Assembly: GCA_028274465.1 (NCBI GenBank) | Contig: CM051458.1 | Location: forward strand, 10,865,566-10,929,565 | Source: Plantago ovata | Taxonomy: Eukaryota > Streptophyta > Magnoliopsida > Lamiales > Plantaginaceae | Reading direction: 5' to 3' | DNA length: 64,000 nt | Shown: positions 11,175-22,995 of the stretch, one piece after another | Layout: each line of letters opens with the position of its first letter | Position numbering within the stretch: position 1 is the stretch's first letter | Position numbers and translations under genes: made by a program | Notes under the pieces: model-generated | Seen by the model: only the letters and a program-made list of their open reading frames with translations | What the model was told of the DNA's origin: nothing | Database searches by the model: none

Positions 11175-11821
11175 AGAACCCATTTACTATTCTAAACTAT
11201 TGTAAAATAGACATATCGAACACCGTTAGTCCTCTAAATTATTAATAAATACACTCCTCCAACATGTTTTTACACGAAGATGTGGTAATACGGTAGCAAT
11301 CTATTAGCACAGAATGTAATCGGAACTGAGGTAAGAAATGTACTTCCATTTGATTCACGTGATCTTGTGTCATTCTCTGTTTCTTTTAATCGAAATTCTT
11401 TTGTTTCTTTAAAAAAAAAAAAAAAGAATGCAAATTGTTTCTTTGAACGTTCCTTGATTTTCCTGATTCAGTCAAAAGCAATAAACACATTAGCCATTTT
11501 TTATGGATAGTATGGAACTACACCAACGCTCGATCCACGTAAAATTTTCTACTCCATAAACTTCACTCTGCCGGAGGAATTTGCTAATTAACCGGAAAAG
11601 CACACATTTAATTCAATTAATAATTATCTTTAATTAAACATATAAATTTGTAATTTTAAAGCTAATTTCCTTTTCCCCAAAATACGCGACTCTGGATTCG
11701 TAGTTTGACCAGCGATAATTTACGAATCAAAGAGAGAGAGCGAAAAATAATTAAAAAAAAATCATTTAAATAGGAAAAAGGAAAAGAAAAAGAGAAGCCT
11801 ATTTAATTAGGAAACAACATA
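11175..11821. other. Intergenic DNA and likely promoter of the first PMEI gene
   Basis: AT-rich sequence between the Copia element and the first PMEI gene. The purine-rich leader (11726-11800) includes CATTTAAATAGG near 11763, a plausible but weak TATA-like element about 55 bases upstream of the ATG. Nothing else was recognised. Confidence 0.4.
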
Positions 11822-13112
11822 ATGGCTTCAAATAAGTTCCGCTCTCTCTTTGTAACCGCCGCTGCTCTTCTTCTCCTCGCCGCCGCAGTCAATGTTGAGG
11901 CCCGCAAGTACATTGGTGTCAATCCGTGGTGCCGTACCTCCGACCACAGGTGCTCTACAAATCTACGATTAAATATTTTATTATTTCTAAATGTTACATT
12001 TCGATTTTGCACATATGTGGGCTTGTAGAAATATGTGTTGATTGATTTAATAACAGGACATCAGAATTCCAGAAAATTAGAATTCGCTGATAAAGATGTG
12101 TTTATTCATCCATCTTCAACCGTTAATAGGGATTTTATGTTTATCTTCAAAATGATTTGAATGATTATACAACTTGTTAAAGTGATGGAATGATGGAATA
12201 CAATTCAATTTGCATTTATGTTGTTGATTCTCCCTTTCCCATTGTAATTTATGTAGTTTAAATTTTTCGGTTAACAACTTTCAACTTGGGCTCTCGAATA
12301 TTATTCTTAACGATAATGATGAAGTATTTAACGAAATTATATTATGAAAGAGAAGACGAGAGTGCTCTAATATCGAATATATCCCTTTCGAGAGATCAGA
12401 ATGAAATCTAAGTAATTTCTATGTTTCGACTTAAGGTTAATACTTTATCTTATTTATATTTTAGAGTGTGTTTGAGTTAATCTCAAATTATATTGAAAAA
12501 TTAATAAAAAAAACGTTTATATTGTGAGAGATTAAAGGTCATAATTTCATAATAATATAACTTTATAATCATTTTTCATTTGGTTTAGTATCAATTTGAA
12601 ATTACATGAATTATTAAAAAATTCACAAAACAAAACAAAGTGTTAAGTAGGTACGATTGTTATCATATCTTACATGAATAGTAAGAAAAGATCTAACTAT
12701 GCAGTATGCAATGAGAAACAGGAGGTTGTGCACGAGTATGGTGGGGAACGCCACAACCTGGCACGACGCATCCGTGAACGCAATCGCAACGACCCTGCAC
12801 GTGGCCCGAAAAATTTCAACTTTGACTCCCCTCCTGAAGCCAGAAATTTCCCACCTCGAGCCCCAGAGCCAGGAGTCCGTCTTGACAACTTGCCAAGAAG
12901 ATTTCGATGGCATAGTGGACGATCTCCAGACAGCCATTGACGCAATCAACACCAAAGACATTGGAACTGTAAGGACCATGCTTAGCGCAGCTTACAGCAG
13001 TGAATGCTTGGACGGGTTGAAACAGTTTGGAGTCGTATGCCCTTTTGCCAGGGCCATTGAGATCTTGCAGAAAGAGGTCGACAATTGCTTGGCTGTTGTA
13101 CAACAAGACTAG
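11822..13112 (+). CDS. Plant invertase/pectin methylesterase inhibitor (PMEI) family protein, two exons
   Basis: Exons 11822-11949 and 12722-13112 are joined over a 772-bp GT-AG intron, giving 172 codons. The product starts with a signal peptide (MASNKFRSLFVTAAALLLLAAAV...) and is predicted to be secreted to the cell wall. The mature domain has the PMEI cysteine pattern: first pair WC-x8-C (formed across the splice junction, CRTSDHRRLC), third Cys in VLTTC and fourth in SSEC, plus an extra Cys (GVVC). These fold as a four-helix bundle that inhibits pectin methylesterase or acid invertase; which target cannot be told. Length is normal for the family. Restoration of the first disulfide pair by the splice supports the intron. 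A related intronless gene lies 2.8 kb downstream on the same strand. The signal-peptide start at 11822 is the first ATG of the frame. Confidence 0.85.
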
Positions 13113-14152
13113 CGTAAATATGAATGTTTGGTCATAATTTTAATTAAATGGAAGAAATTGACATATACTTATATATAATAATATGGTTTAATTAATTCAA
13201 TAATAATAAGTTTTATAAAGAAAATCATGTTTTTATAAACTGGCGAGAGTTTGCCGAACACTTGTGGTGTTGGAGATGTAATGTTTCCTAATATTGCATT
13301 GGGAAATATATTTCGAATGAGCTTTACTCTTTAATATATGACCGAATAATAATAACATTGGGCGTGATAAATTGATTAAGGAATTTTGCATGTTGTCAAT
13401 ATGATCGGCCAGAGTATTTTGATTTTAGTGTTAATTACAATTTTTCTAGCTAAATGGTTTTGTTTGTGTTGATTCGTGTGAGGTTATGTGTAAGAGTCGT
13501 ATATAGCAACCTTACCTTGTACATTTAATCGGAAATTGAATAATTAATTCTACATTTGCGTTTAATTCTTGGGTGTCCGAAGTGCAACTCTATGCTCTGT
13601 TTGTATGTTGATGTGGGTATTATATGAACGAATCCACTACCATAAACGAATGAACTACGCCTTCCACGAATCATGACGAATCGTCGACTCTTTGGTTGGG
13701 AAATCATCTAGAACGAGCTAAACGGCCATATCATGCGGTTTAGGATTTCCGTCACTATAGAGAGATAGACTGGGTTGGGATAGAATCAGTCATGGATAAC
13801 CGTGACCGGGTTAGAAATGCCATAGCTGGCGGGGGAGAAATATGACGTCAATAACTGTTTATTATCATCAATGTAAATATTACAACTGACTGACTAACCT
13901 ATTTATATTAACAATACAGTGAGAAATAATAGGGAAATATAACGACTAGATACATTCCTAATCTTGACCAATAAGTAATTCCTATTCTTGACCAATAAGT
14001 AAATAAAAAAATAAAATAAATATCTAAGACAGAATCTAGGAAATCTATCGGAAATTATATTCTAGTATATTCTCTATAAACCAAGACGAATTGGATGAAC
14101 CAATCTCTTACGTTTTCGGCCGAACAGGATGTGTTGGAAATTTGGATCACTA

Positions 14153-14285
14153 GGGCATAATCAGAATCCCTGCAGTTGATAATGTGGTTAAGGTTACCTT
14201 TTTCAGCTAAAATTTATATGGTGAATGAGTTGGACGTAATTTAGCATAATCGGAATCCCTTTGATAATATGGTTAAGGTTACCTT
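14153..14285. repeat. Imperfect tandem duplication
   Basis: CATAATCAGAATCCCTGCAG followed by ATAATGTGGTTAAGGTTACC (from 14157) recurs as CATAATCGGAATCCC... ATAATATGGTTAAGGTTACC (from 14244). Unit spacing is about 85 bp with several mismatches. Confidence 0.6.
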
Positions 14286-14289
14286 AGAC

Positions 14290-14800
14290 CTGACCGGTTC
14301 ACTAAATCGGCGGTTCTCGATTCATGAACTGTCGGTTCAGTATCATAAAAACCTAGGAACCGTAATCGAAATCATAACCATCGGTTTTGGTTGCGATTTC
14401 TCAATTGGCGGTTTACGGTTCAAAATCATGAACCACACGGTTTGAACCATATAAAAATAAAAAATAAAAAATAAAAAAGAAAGATATGTTTTATTTTGTA
14501 TATTGCATTTTATGGCCCAATTAATATTATTTATATTGCACTTTATGAATTATTTTGAAAAAATACTGTTGCATATTAAACTGACGGTTCATGATTCGGC
14601 GGTTTCAGATTGGTTCATGAACCATACGGTTCACCCCAGTTCATCAGTTCATGAAAATTATGAACCGTAACAAAAATCATAACCGACAATTACGGTTACG
14701 GTTCAAAATTTTGAACCAGCGGTTTCGGTTCAAATATTATAACCGTCAATTCGATTTGATTTCGGCTCGGTTCACAGTTAACGGTTCATTTTGGTCGAGT
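14290..14800. repeat. Cluster of CGGTTC/GAACCG motifs, hAT-transposon-like subterminal region
   Basis: Over about 500 bp, short motifs such as GACCGGTTCA, GGCGGTT, CATGAACC, GGTTCAAAA and TAACCG recur in both orientations more than twenty times. Such arrays are common in subterminal regions of plant hAT elements, where transposase binds. No transposase frame and no clear terminal inverted repeat was found, so the class is an inference. Confidence 0.4.
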
Positions 14801-15698
14801 CTATTACCTTTTGCATCTACGATTTATATGGTGAATGAGTTGGACATAATTTAAAGAAATTGAATTGAGTTAGCGGATGACATCAAACAAACTGTGAAGA
14901 CTCGTTGTTTAGATGATGAAGAGTTAGCGGATGACATCGAACAGTAAACTTAGTCACTATTCTTGGCAACCTTCAAAGGCTGCCGAAAAACAGTCTTTTT
15001 TGTTTTCCTTTTTAATATTTTCTTTCAGATTTCTTATTTAATTTTAACTCTTCTTTTAATAGTATTCAGAAACTTAACACCATTAGTGTGAAACTGACAG
15101 AGAAATCCGACTGGTTACAATTTTGATAATTGAAGAATGTGCTCCATTAGTGAGATTTTGAAAAATTTTGGTGCAATTTAAATAATTAAGGGTGTGTCGC
15201 ATTTGGTTAGTATAATTGGAGGGGGTTTCATGCATTCTACCCTCATATAGTAATTATGCGGATTGATGTATTGACCAAGCTCGATCTATCATGTCACAAA
15301 AATCACTATACCTACAGAATGATTTATTTATTTATTTATTTTTGGAATCATCCAAAAATTGTACGTATTAACATCGCTAGCAAAAAGTTTTTAAAAGAAC
15401 GGTTCTTGTTCACGAGAACTGCACAAACATGAAAAGCAACTAAATCCAGACCAAAACGTCTATGTGTGTAGTACACCATACTTCGACAACGGTTACGGTT
15501 GAAATAAATCTGATCACCTCCACATCTACTATGTCATCTGACGAAAATGAAAATGAAGCCAAGAGTAACTTCCAACTCTACCTCTATAGAAATGAATGGT
15601 TAAACTTAAACATACTTCGAGGAACTAACTTCGCTCCAAGATAGTTCTATTTCCCAAAGTAGAAACTCACCTTAATTAACGTTCCTCCATTCATGGAT

Positions 15699-15717
15699 CC
15701 TATATATATATATTTAA
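15699..15717 (+). promoter_or_regulatory. TATA region of the second PMEI gene
   Basis: CCTATATATATATATTTAAC lies about 240 bases upstream of the ATG at 15951. The distance implies a fairly long, AT-rich 5' leader. Confidence 0.45.
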
Positions 15718-15950
15718 CTGATCCACAAAACACACTTTTATTATTTCACACTACATCTTTGTTTCTTCTTCGGCATCCAATAAAGAAAATAAACTTTTCA
15801 TATTTGGGTGCCTAATAAACAATAAAGGAAGAAACAAAAGTGAGAAGATTGTTTTTTTCTTTCAAAAGTCTGAAAATCCAAAAGGAGAAAAAGAAAAATA
15901 GAAAAACTTCAATATTATTATATTCACATTAAGTACAAAAAACATACAAA

Positions 15951-16463
15951 ATGGCTTTCATCAACAAATCCAGTACCATTGCTTTAACATTTGCCCTCAT
16001 GGTGGCAACATCTATCGTCCTCTCTAGCGCCGGCGACATCTGCTCTCTAGCAGATGACCATGTGCTTTGCGATCAGCTGTCTAAGCACTCAAAGAACTGG
16101 AAAGCTGGAATCTCCAACATTCTCCAGACCTCCCTTGTCTTGACCAAGAATGCTCAGCCAATCACAAGCCTTATCGACGCACGTATGCCTACCCAACTCC
16201 GCCCCGTTACAAAGGAATCCATCGAATCCACTTGCAAAGAGGCGTACGACAATGTCATCTACAACCTGGAATCGAGCATGAATTTCGTCAAGAATGGTGA
16301 TTTTGGCTCCCTAAAGACTTACCTCTCTGCCATGTCCTTCAGTGAATGTACCGATGCACTGAATGAGTTCGGGGTTGATCTGGTCGAGGCGAACCAGTTC
16401 TCCTCTGAGATTCAGAAGATCGGTAGCACACTCTTGGCTGTTGCAGACGAGAAGAAGCAATAA
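15951..16463 (+). CDS. Plant invertase/pectin methylesterase inhibitor (PMEI) family protein, single exon
   Basis: A 170-residue secreted protein. Signal peptide MAFINKSSTIALTFALMVATS... with cleavage likely just before GDIC. The four PMEI cysteines are present: C-SLADDHVL-C (eight residues apart), STC and SEC, with the helical spacing of the family (KEAYDNVIYNLESS, DALNEFGVDLVEA). It inhibits a cell-wall or vacuolar carbohydrate enzyme (pectin methylesterase or invertase); it resembles the putative invertase-inhibitor/Pla a 1-like branch, but this is not certain. Tandem with the PMEI gene at 11822 and similar in architecture but quite diverged. Unlike that gene it has no intron. The ATG at 15951 is preceded by an A-rich context (ACAAA), favourable for plants. 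Confidence 0.88.
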   Translation: MAFINKSSTIALTFALMVATSIVLSSAGDICSLADDHVLCDQLSKHSKNWKAGISNILQTSLVLTKNAQPITSLIDARMPTQLRPVTKESIESTCKEAYDNVIYNLESSMNFVKNGDFGSLKTYLSAMSFSECTDALNEFGVDLVEANQFSSEIQKIGSTLLAVADEKKQ

Positions 16464-16683
16464 TTATTAAGTCATCATCATTATCCAAGGCGTATTTTTG
16501 GTCTTTTTTGGTTCTAATTTGTTTTTTTGGGCCTTGTTTTATTTGTAGATGTTTTGTTTTTGAATTATGATTAGTATAATTTGTTGAGGTTTGGAAATAA
16601 AAGTAGGATGCAGCTAGTCTTGGATGTACGTGAATGCATGAATGGATGCATCTATAGATGACCATTAGATTAATCCAATGCCT

Positions 16684-16783
16684 CATGTCTTTATCATAAA
16701 TTTTTTAAATGAAATATAAAAAAGTTTTGGTATAATTATGTTGCATGTCTTTATATTTCATTTTTGAAATGAAATATAAAGTT
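16684..16783. repeat. Direct repeat of about 60-bp spacing
   Basis: CATGTCTTTAT followed by AATGAAATATAAA occurs at 16684 and again at 16744, with the phrase TTTTT(A/G)AATGAAATATAAA in both. A local duplication in the 3' flank of the second PMEI gene. Confidence 0.45.
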
Positions 16784-16982
16784 TACAATCTTTGTTCGAA
16801 TTAAATTGTAAATTACACTATAATATAATACACGTAGAAAAACAAAAACAAGTAAACTAAGAAGCCACAACATGGACTATCTAAGTCTACCAGGAAGAAA
16901 AGAGAAACAACAAGAAACAGCGCCTACTACAAAACTTCTAAGGGCAGAAACAGAGAACCGAGAAGCAGCAATAGCTCCCTGT

Positions 16983-19777
16983 TTAGACCACCAAAACAGA
17001 ACCTCTAAGCAAACATGCATCTAGATCCACCATCCAATCCACGATATGGTTATAAGCTTGAAGTTTGCCTTTACCCCTAAGCCACGACCAACATAAAAGC
17101 TTGATTTTCTCCAAAGCTTGCGAATGTCTTAAATCCACATCGTTAAAAAGGAAATCATTTCTAGCTTTCCATAGAGTCCAAATAGTTGCAAACAAAATGA
17201 CATGCCAACATTTCCTCTTTCCACTTGGTCCCCAACTAGATAAATGCTCAATACTTTCCTCCATATTAGCTCCCATAATGTTTTGAACCTTAAGCCAATG
17301 AAAGAGAGCGTCCCACACCTTCAAAGCAAAGTCACAAGTGCCAAGCATCTTCAACTTTTCCATCGCACCGCTTACAACTACAATCATTGTTCGTGAAGAA
17401 GACCCCTCTTTTTGAAGATTGAGCTTTGACGGAATTTTGTCTTGAATCAATTTCCAAACAAAAATTCTTACTTTTAGAGGGACTAAATTGTTCCAAATCA
17501 CTTTTGCCCATCTCATAGATGGCAAAGTCACCCCCGATTGATAGTTATTCAAAACCATATAACCCTCCCTTGTGGTGTAATCTCCCTAACCCCGGCCCGT
17601 TAGTCCAAATCCACTTATCATTAACTTGGCCCCCACACGAAGTCGTAGCCAAGAGCGCCTCTAAGCTCTCCACCATGCTAGTGTCTCTAGAGCGAAGTTT
17701 CCTCGACCAATCCCAAGCAAAAGCCAAACCGAGATCACCCCGGGTCAATCTTTCGAACACCTTAATTAGCTTCTTTGTTCACTTCTAGGCTTTAAAGCTA
17801 AGGGAATTCATCCTTGAGACACGAGTTTCTATTGCTCCAACAATCAAGCCAAAAGTGAGTATCCCTTCCATTACCCACTTTCTTAGTTAAATTTCCTTTG
17901 AACCGATATTTACACCCCACCGACTTCACAATTTCTCTCCACCAATCCGACCAACGTCCCAAATTTTGCCCCTAGCTAAAATCTAGACATTTTCCATCAT
18001 ACTCCCATATTTTGAATCAATGACTTTCTTTCAAAGTTCACTCCCCTTCTGTAAGAGCATCCAACCCCATTTCCCTAGTAAAGCAAGGTTAAATGACTTG
18101 AGATTTTTCAAACCCAAGCCACCTTCCTCCTTAGGGAGACACAATTTCTCCCAACCAACCCCCGCAATACCTTTTCTTCCCCCTTCATGGCACCCTTTCC
18201 AAATGAAATTTCGTAACAAGTTGGTGAGTTCATTCACCACCGATGTCCGAGCCTTGAAGAAAGAAAAGTAGTAAATCGATAAAGATGAAAGAACCGATTC
18301 TGTGAGAACTACTCTACCTCCCAAGGACAAGTACTTGTTCTCCCAAGCACCAAGTCTCTTCTCCACATTCTCCTTAACCGGTTTCCATAAGTTCTTGTCT
18401 CTACCTTTTTCTCCAACCGGCAATCCAAGGTAGATGAAAGGAATAGAACCGGTAGAACAATTTAGGAAACTTTCCCACCCATTAAATACCCCTACATCCA
18501 CATTAACTCCCATGAGGCTACTTTTATTGAAATTGATTCTCAAGCCCGACATAGCCTCAAAACATCTAAGGATACTTTTAATCACCTTAATGTTCTCAAA
18601 TGAAGCTTCTCCCAAAATCAAAGAATCATCCGAAAATTGAAGTAGGGAGATAGGGACTCCCTTCTTCCCAACCAAAATTGGTTTGAACCTCCCTATAGTG
18701 CACACGCCTTAGCCACCATCCTACTCAAACCTTCCGCCATAATGAGATATAAGAAAGGAGAAAGGGGGTCGCCTTGTCTCAATCCTCTTTTGATGTTAAA
18801 TTCATGCGTTGGACAACCATTGACAAGAATGGACATAGAGACGGTGGTGACACATTCCCTCATCCACAAAATCCAAGGGTCCCCAAAACCCAACTGCTTC
18901 ATCATACCGAAAAGAAAATTCCAATTCACTGAATCATAGGCTTTGGCAAAATCGAGTTTAAGCAAGAAAGCTTTACTTTTACTCTTTTTCACCTCATGTA
19001 GTGTCTCATTTGCTAGAAGATCCCCATCTAAGATATTGCGTTCTCCAATGAAGGCCGATTGATTTTCCGAAATCAAGCTCTCCAACACCCCACTCAATCT
19101 CTTTGCCAACACTTTTGCTACTATTTTGTAAAGGCTATTCACTAAGGAAATAGGCCTAAACTCACCAAGGGTCACGGGATTGGAAACTTTTGGGATTAAA
19201 GCTATAAAAGTACTATTAATCCCTTTGGTTGGTTTCCCATTTTCATGGAACTCCTTGAAAACTTGAAGGAGATCTTTTTTAATTATATCCCAAGATGAAG
19301 TGAAGAAATGGCCACTAAAGCCATCCGGACCCGGGCTTTTGTCCGCACCACAGTCCCAAACGGCTAGTTTTATTTCTACCTCATCAAAAGGTCTTTCAAG
19401 CTAAGCCTCACCTCTTCATTTAAATAACTTCCCTCTAGACCTCTCAACAACATCCCACTTTCTTCACTACAATTAAACTGGGATTGAAAGTAACCTTTAG
19501 TGCCATCTCTTACCTCCTTAACTTTCTCCAACCAAACCCCATCAATTCTTACTCCATCCAAAGCATTACTTCTTCTTCGTTTTTCTACAACCCTATGGAA
19601 GAACTTGGTATTCGCATCCCCCTCCTTTATCCAAGTAATCTTGGCTTGTTGCACTCCTAAGTTCGATTTGAGACCCAAACGTTTTTCAAGCTCCATAGCA
19701 TAGACTCTTCTATTCATGATTCCTTCCTCCCAAGAACCTCGAAATTGCTTCAAAGAAGAGAAAGACCGTGGTGACAA
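16983..19777 (-). mobile_element. 5'-truncated LINE (L1-type non-LTR retrotransposon), degenerate
   Basis: Read on the minus strand from 19777 down, the order is that of LINE ORF2 without its endonuclease. First the linker with WIKEGDANTKFFHRV (19600s). Then, across frame changes, SPGPDGF near 19330, and RT blocks FRPISLVNSLYKIVAKVLA and NQSAFI, LKLDFAKAYDSV and RGLRQGDPLSPFL (18693-19175). The catalytic box is [10 protein letters not shown] in 18031-18705, followed by FIYLGLPVG and IWKG. A zf-RVT-like region (16983-17760) follows, with VPLKVRIFVWKL but the zinc cysteines lost. Multiple frameshifts make it inactive. Loss of the 5' end is typical of LINE insertion. No clear poly(A) or target duplication was found at the low-coordinate end. 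Confidence 0.88.
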
Positions 19778-19835
19778 GTTGATGTCCCAGCGACACCCAT
19801 GCTACAGTAACCTTCCAGTTTCGATTGGAGTGTTT

Positions 19836-19836
19836 G

Positions 19837-19869
<33 letters not shown>
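19836..19869. repeat. Homopolymer T tract
   Basis: About 34 bases, almost pure T, at the 5' edge of the LINE, followed by A/G-rich DNA. It could be the poly(A) tail of a separate minus-strand insertion lying at higher coordinates, or slippage. Confidence 0.6.
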
Positions 19870-19872
<3 letters not shown>

Positions 19873-21069
19873 GTTTTCTTAATAGAAATAAATAAAGAAA
19901 AGTTAAAAGTAAAAAAGAAAAACATAAAAAAGAAAAGACAAGAAGGAAAAAGAAAAAAAGAAAATTAAAAGGGTTAAGGGCTTGTTGTTTGGTTGATACA
20001 TTTTGAGAAGAGAGAGTGTGCCGAGTCAACACCGGCCGGTCACCTCGGTTTATTTGTAACTTCCCGTGATAGTTGGATAGAATGCAAAGTGGTTGTTTGG
20101 TGGGGGTATCAAATATAATTATGTCATTAAACAAAGTGATAGTTACTTATATATTGGGACTTAATTAACTTTAAATCATCATTTTATTTTGTTATTTTTT
20201 ACCGATAATTTAACCTCAAATTGATTCCAAATCATACTAAATAAAGAAAATAATTTAAAAATTTATATTATAAAAAGATCATAATTATAATTTTTTTAAA
20301 ATTATTTTTCAATATGATTTAATATTAATTGAAGGTCAAACAAACTTTTAAAAGTTAACAACATAAAGTGTTAAGGGGAATCTAAATCATGATGGGAATT
20401 AAGTCTAATGATAGTATATGAAGTCGTAATTTATATTCACGCAACTTTTTTTAGAACTATACAAAATTGTTTTTTTAAATTGTAAGGTAATTTTACATTA
20501 TCTAAAATATTTATTTATTTATTTAAAAAAAATACATTATCATACTTGTATTTATTCACACAATTTAATTTTTCAAATATATATATAATACACATATGAA
20601 TTCATATGAATTATTGATACTGTAATATCATTTATTTATTTGGTTAAAATTGAGAAGGAAGGGTAAGAATCAGGTGTGGTGGTTTGCAAAATTCATTGCC
20701 ACGTGTCACATTTCTATTGTTGGGATATATAGAGGCTGGCATAGCTAGGAACCGATATAGAAAATCCGGCTTCCACCCAACCTCAGGTAAAGACCAAATT
20801 AGAATATTCTAAAGATATTCATGAACCTTTATGTTTGACCCATGAGACTTTAGCCCATGGAGAATTCATTTGAAAAGGTCGTGTTTGCGCGTTTAATGTA
20901 CCATATATTGAAGAAGTCGTTACCGGCTTTAGTTTCCAGCTATGCAGATGATGTGTACCTAACAGAAGTGCAATTTTATTTGTTACAAATTCATCTACAG
21001 AGGTATGACATTCGAGCGGTACTAAATAAGTAGTGCACACCTGAAAAGACACTAAAGGGAGGGGGATTA
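19870..21069. other. AT-rich intergenic region, nothing recognised
   Basis: Low-complexity A/T sequence (20150-20640) with poly-purine DNA at 19880-19970. No gene or bounded element could be supported. Confidence 0.4.
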
Positions 21070-21633
21070 GTGAAACATATCCGGTGTACGTCGTATGGTC
21101 AAATCGGAGTAAAAAGACTTCGCTCGGAGGAGGCTAATGACCTTCCTTGTATAACAATTGATGTGTGTGTGGAACGTGGTTGCCTTAATAAAGATCAGGT
21201 GAATATTCAAACATTAGTTACCTTTCTTTTACGGATTTGCGCCTTTATAAAGACATTGTTTATTTTTAAGTCGGTCAATTCATATTATGCAAAGTGTAGA
21301 CTAGAGAATGTGCCACATGGTGGTTATAGGTCCAACATTGACTTTGATGGGTCTATCCCAAGTTCAACTAGGAGTAGTTTCCTGTTTATTCTAAAAGGGA
21401 CGGGTCTAGTGTCACTATTGGATTCCATACTCCTCTGCGGTACTTCTCTCGGAGTGAGATTCGTCCTTGGGGAGGTAAACCAGGGCTCACTTAACTTTCG
21501 GAGGCGAGTACTGCACTGGGGTTGCAAACTGTTGTCTGTGATACAGGCGCTTTATGAGCATTGCGAATATTTGGTTGTTTGTGCAGAGGTGAGGTACGCA
21601 GGCTGTGAAGGACGAAACATGGACCATCATTAG
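21070..21633 (+). other. Unrecognised 187-codon open frame
   Basis: Open from 21070 to the stop at 21633 (MKHIRCTSYGQIGVKRLRSEE...). It has no motif I recognise, Cys-rich C-terminal part (CAEVRYAGCEGRNMDHH), no TATA element and no obvious exon partner. It lies just upstream of CACTA-like subterminal DNA and may be part of a decayed DNA transposon rather than a host gene. Confidence 0.25.
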
Positions 21634-21859
21634 TGTCCTTCTTCCTGACCCAACTTTCTCTAACGCTGGTGTATCCAGAGCTGTAGCCTACTCAAAGGTG
21701 TGACCGGGTCTAGAGGTGTATTCAATGTGAAGGTGTAACCGATTCAAGTGTGTGGCTAATCTAGAGATGTGACCATCTCGAACTCCCATGAGCGTAGGCA
21801 AGATCGCCATAGTTTGCAGGGAATGAGCCCCCTAAACTCAACTCATTTTCAATTATTTT

Positions 21860-22540
21860 CCTTCTTTTTCACAGAAACGCAAACCCAGTTAAAACATTTG
21901 CCTGCGCTCTGAAGGAGCAGGCAATTAGCTGCTTTTCAGAAACGCAAGGGAAAATGTCAGTTTATACCAACACTTGGAAAAAGAGCAGGCAATGAGTTCT
22001 AAATACACCAAAGCTTTACTCGGTCCAACCCTATGTCATCATCCGCTTTTACAAAACGCAAGCAAAAAGTGTTAGTTTATACCAACACTTTGAAATGAGT
22101 TCTAATACTCCCAAAGAGCATGCAATGAGTTCTAATACTCCCAAAGCTTCACATGGTCCAACCCTAACTTTACTCGGTCCAACCCCTCGTCATCATCCGC
22201 TTTTACAAAACGCAAGCAAAAAGTGTTAGTTTATACCGACACTTTGAAATGAGTTCTAATACTCCCAAAGAGCATGCAATGAGTTCTAATACTCCCAAAG
22301 CTTCACATGGTCCAACCCTAGGCACCACTTTTCTGCAAATTACCCGCTTTACAGAAATGCAAGGAAAAACTCCAGGCCTATACCAACGCTCGTGATAAAA
22401 AGCAGGTGGACCTTTAGTGACATAGCCTTCACCGGCGCCATGCCAGCACTTGTGAAAACGCTGATAGTTTTTTTACTGACGTTTTGAAAAGCAGGTAAAT
22501 AGCTATAAAAACGCAGGTAAAACTGTTTTCCCCCATAGTG
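21860..22540. mobile_element. CACTA-like transposon terminus with subterminal repeats (partial)
   Basis: On the minus strand the segment begins CACTATGGGGGAAAACAG at 22540 and continues with repeated short motifs (ACCTGCGTTTT, ACCTGCTTTTC, GCCTGCTC and relatives), each seen several times over 700 bp in both orientations. A CACTA start plus dense subterminal repeats is the signature of CACTA/En-Spm elements. The matching other end was not found, so this is one end of a truncated or much larger element. Confidence 0.55.
22015..22320. repeat. Tandem duplication, unit about 154 bp
   Basis: 22015-22168 and 22169-22320 are nearly identical head-to-tail copies (TTTACTCGGTCCAACCC ... CACATGGTCCAACCCTA). 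Each also contains an inner short repeat, GAGTTCTAATACTCCCAAAG. It lies inside the CACTA-like subterminal region. Confidence 0.85.
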
Positions 22541-22995
22541 TTCACACTACCGTTGAAATAATATGTCAAACGAATTTCAAATGTCCGGTTCGCGAGAAAC
22601 CCAACATATTAATTAATCACCATACTTGATCTATAAATGCATTGAACACCGATGGTTATGACCAATTGACCATGAAAGATTAAGGCTAAGATTAAGTCAC
22701 ATATCTGGCATGGCGTACACATAAATGATATACTTTAATTTATTGCTCGATCGGTCGACCATGATAGAATATGGAAATTAATAGTCGTTCGTCTATACAA
22801 ATAATTATTAAGCCACTATATATTAATAGAGCTTAATGCTAATGTCTGATACAACATGGAGTATTTCTCAAAAACACCGACCGATATGATTATCACTAAC
22901 TAATTAAGATTCCCGGCCACCGTTTGTCATATTTGGCGGTGCCTGCTGTCTGACTATCACTACCTTCACGTCAAAGACATATGGGGTATATAGTA

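Larger units (their letters stand above)
13113..15690. other. Intergenic region between the two PMEI genes, repeat-rich
   Basis: No gene recognised. It holds a short imperfect tandem duplication (14153-14285, below) and a stretch dense in CGGTT/AACCG motifs (14290-14800). The sequence ATTTATATGGTGAATGAGTTGGAC occurs at 14210 and again at 14820, bracketing that stretch. A TTTATTTATTTATTTATTT microsatellite lies near 15320. Confidence 0.5.

Noticed and set aside
12623..12979. 118-codon minus frame over PMEI exon 2
   Set aside because: Shadow of the PMEI exon; no family similarity.
16339..16686. 115-codon minus frame over the end of the second PMEI gene
   Set aside because: Antisense shadow and low-complexity 3' flank.
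21840..22540. CRISPR-like spaced repeats
   Set aside because: The repeats are irregular, transposon-type subterminal motifs in a eukaryotic genome; no array structure.
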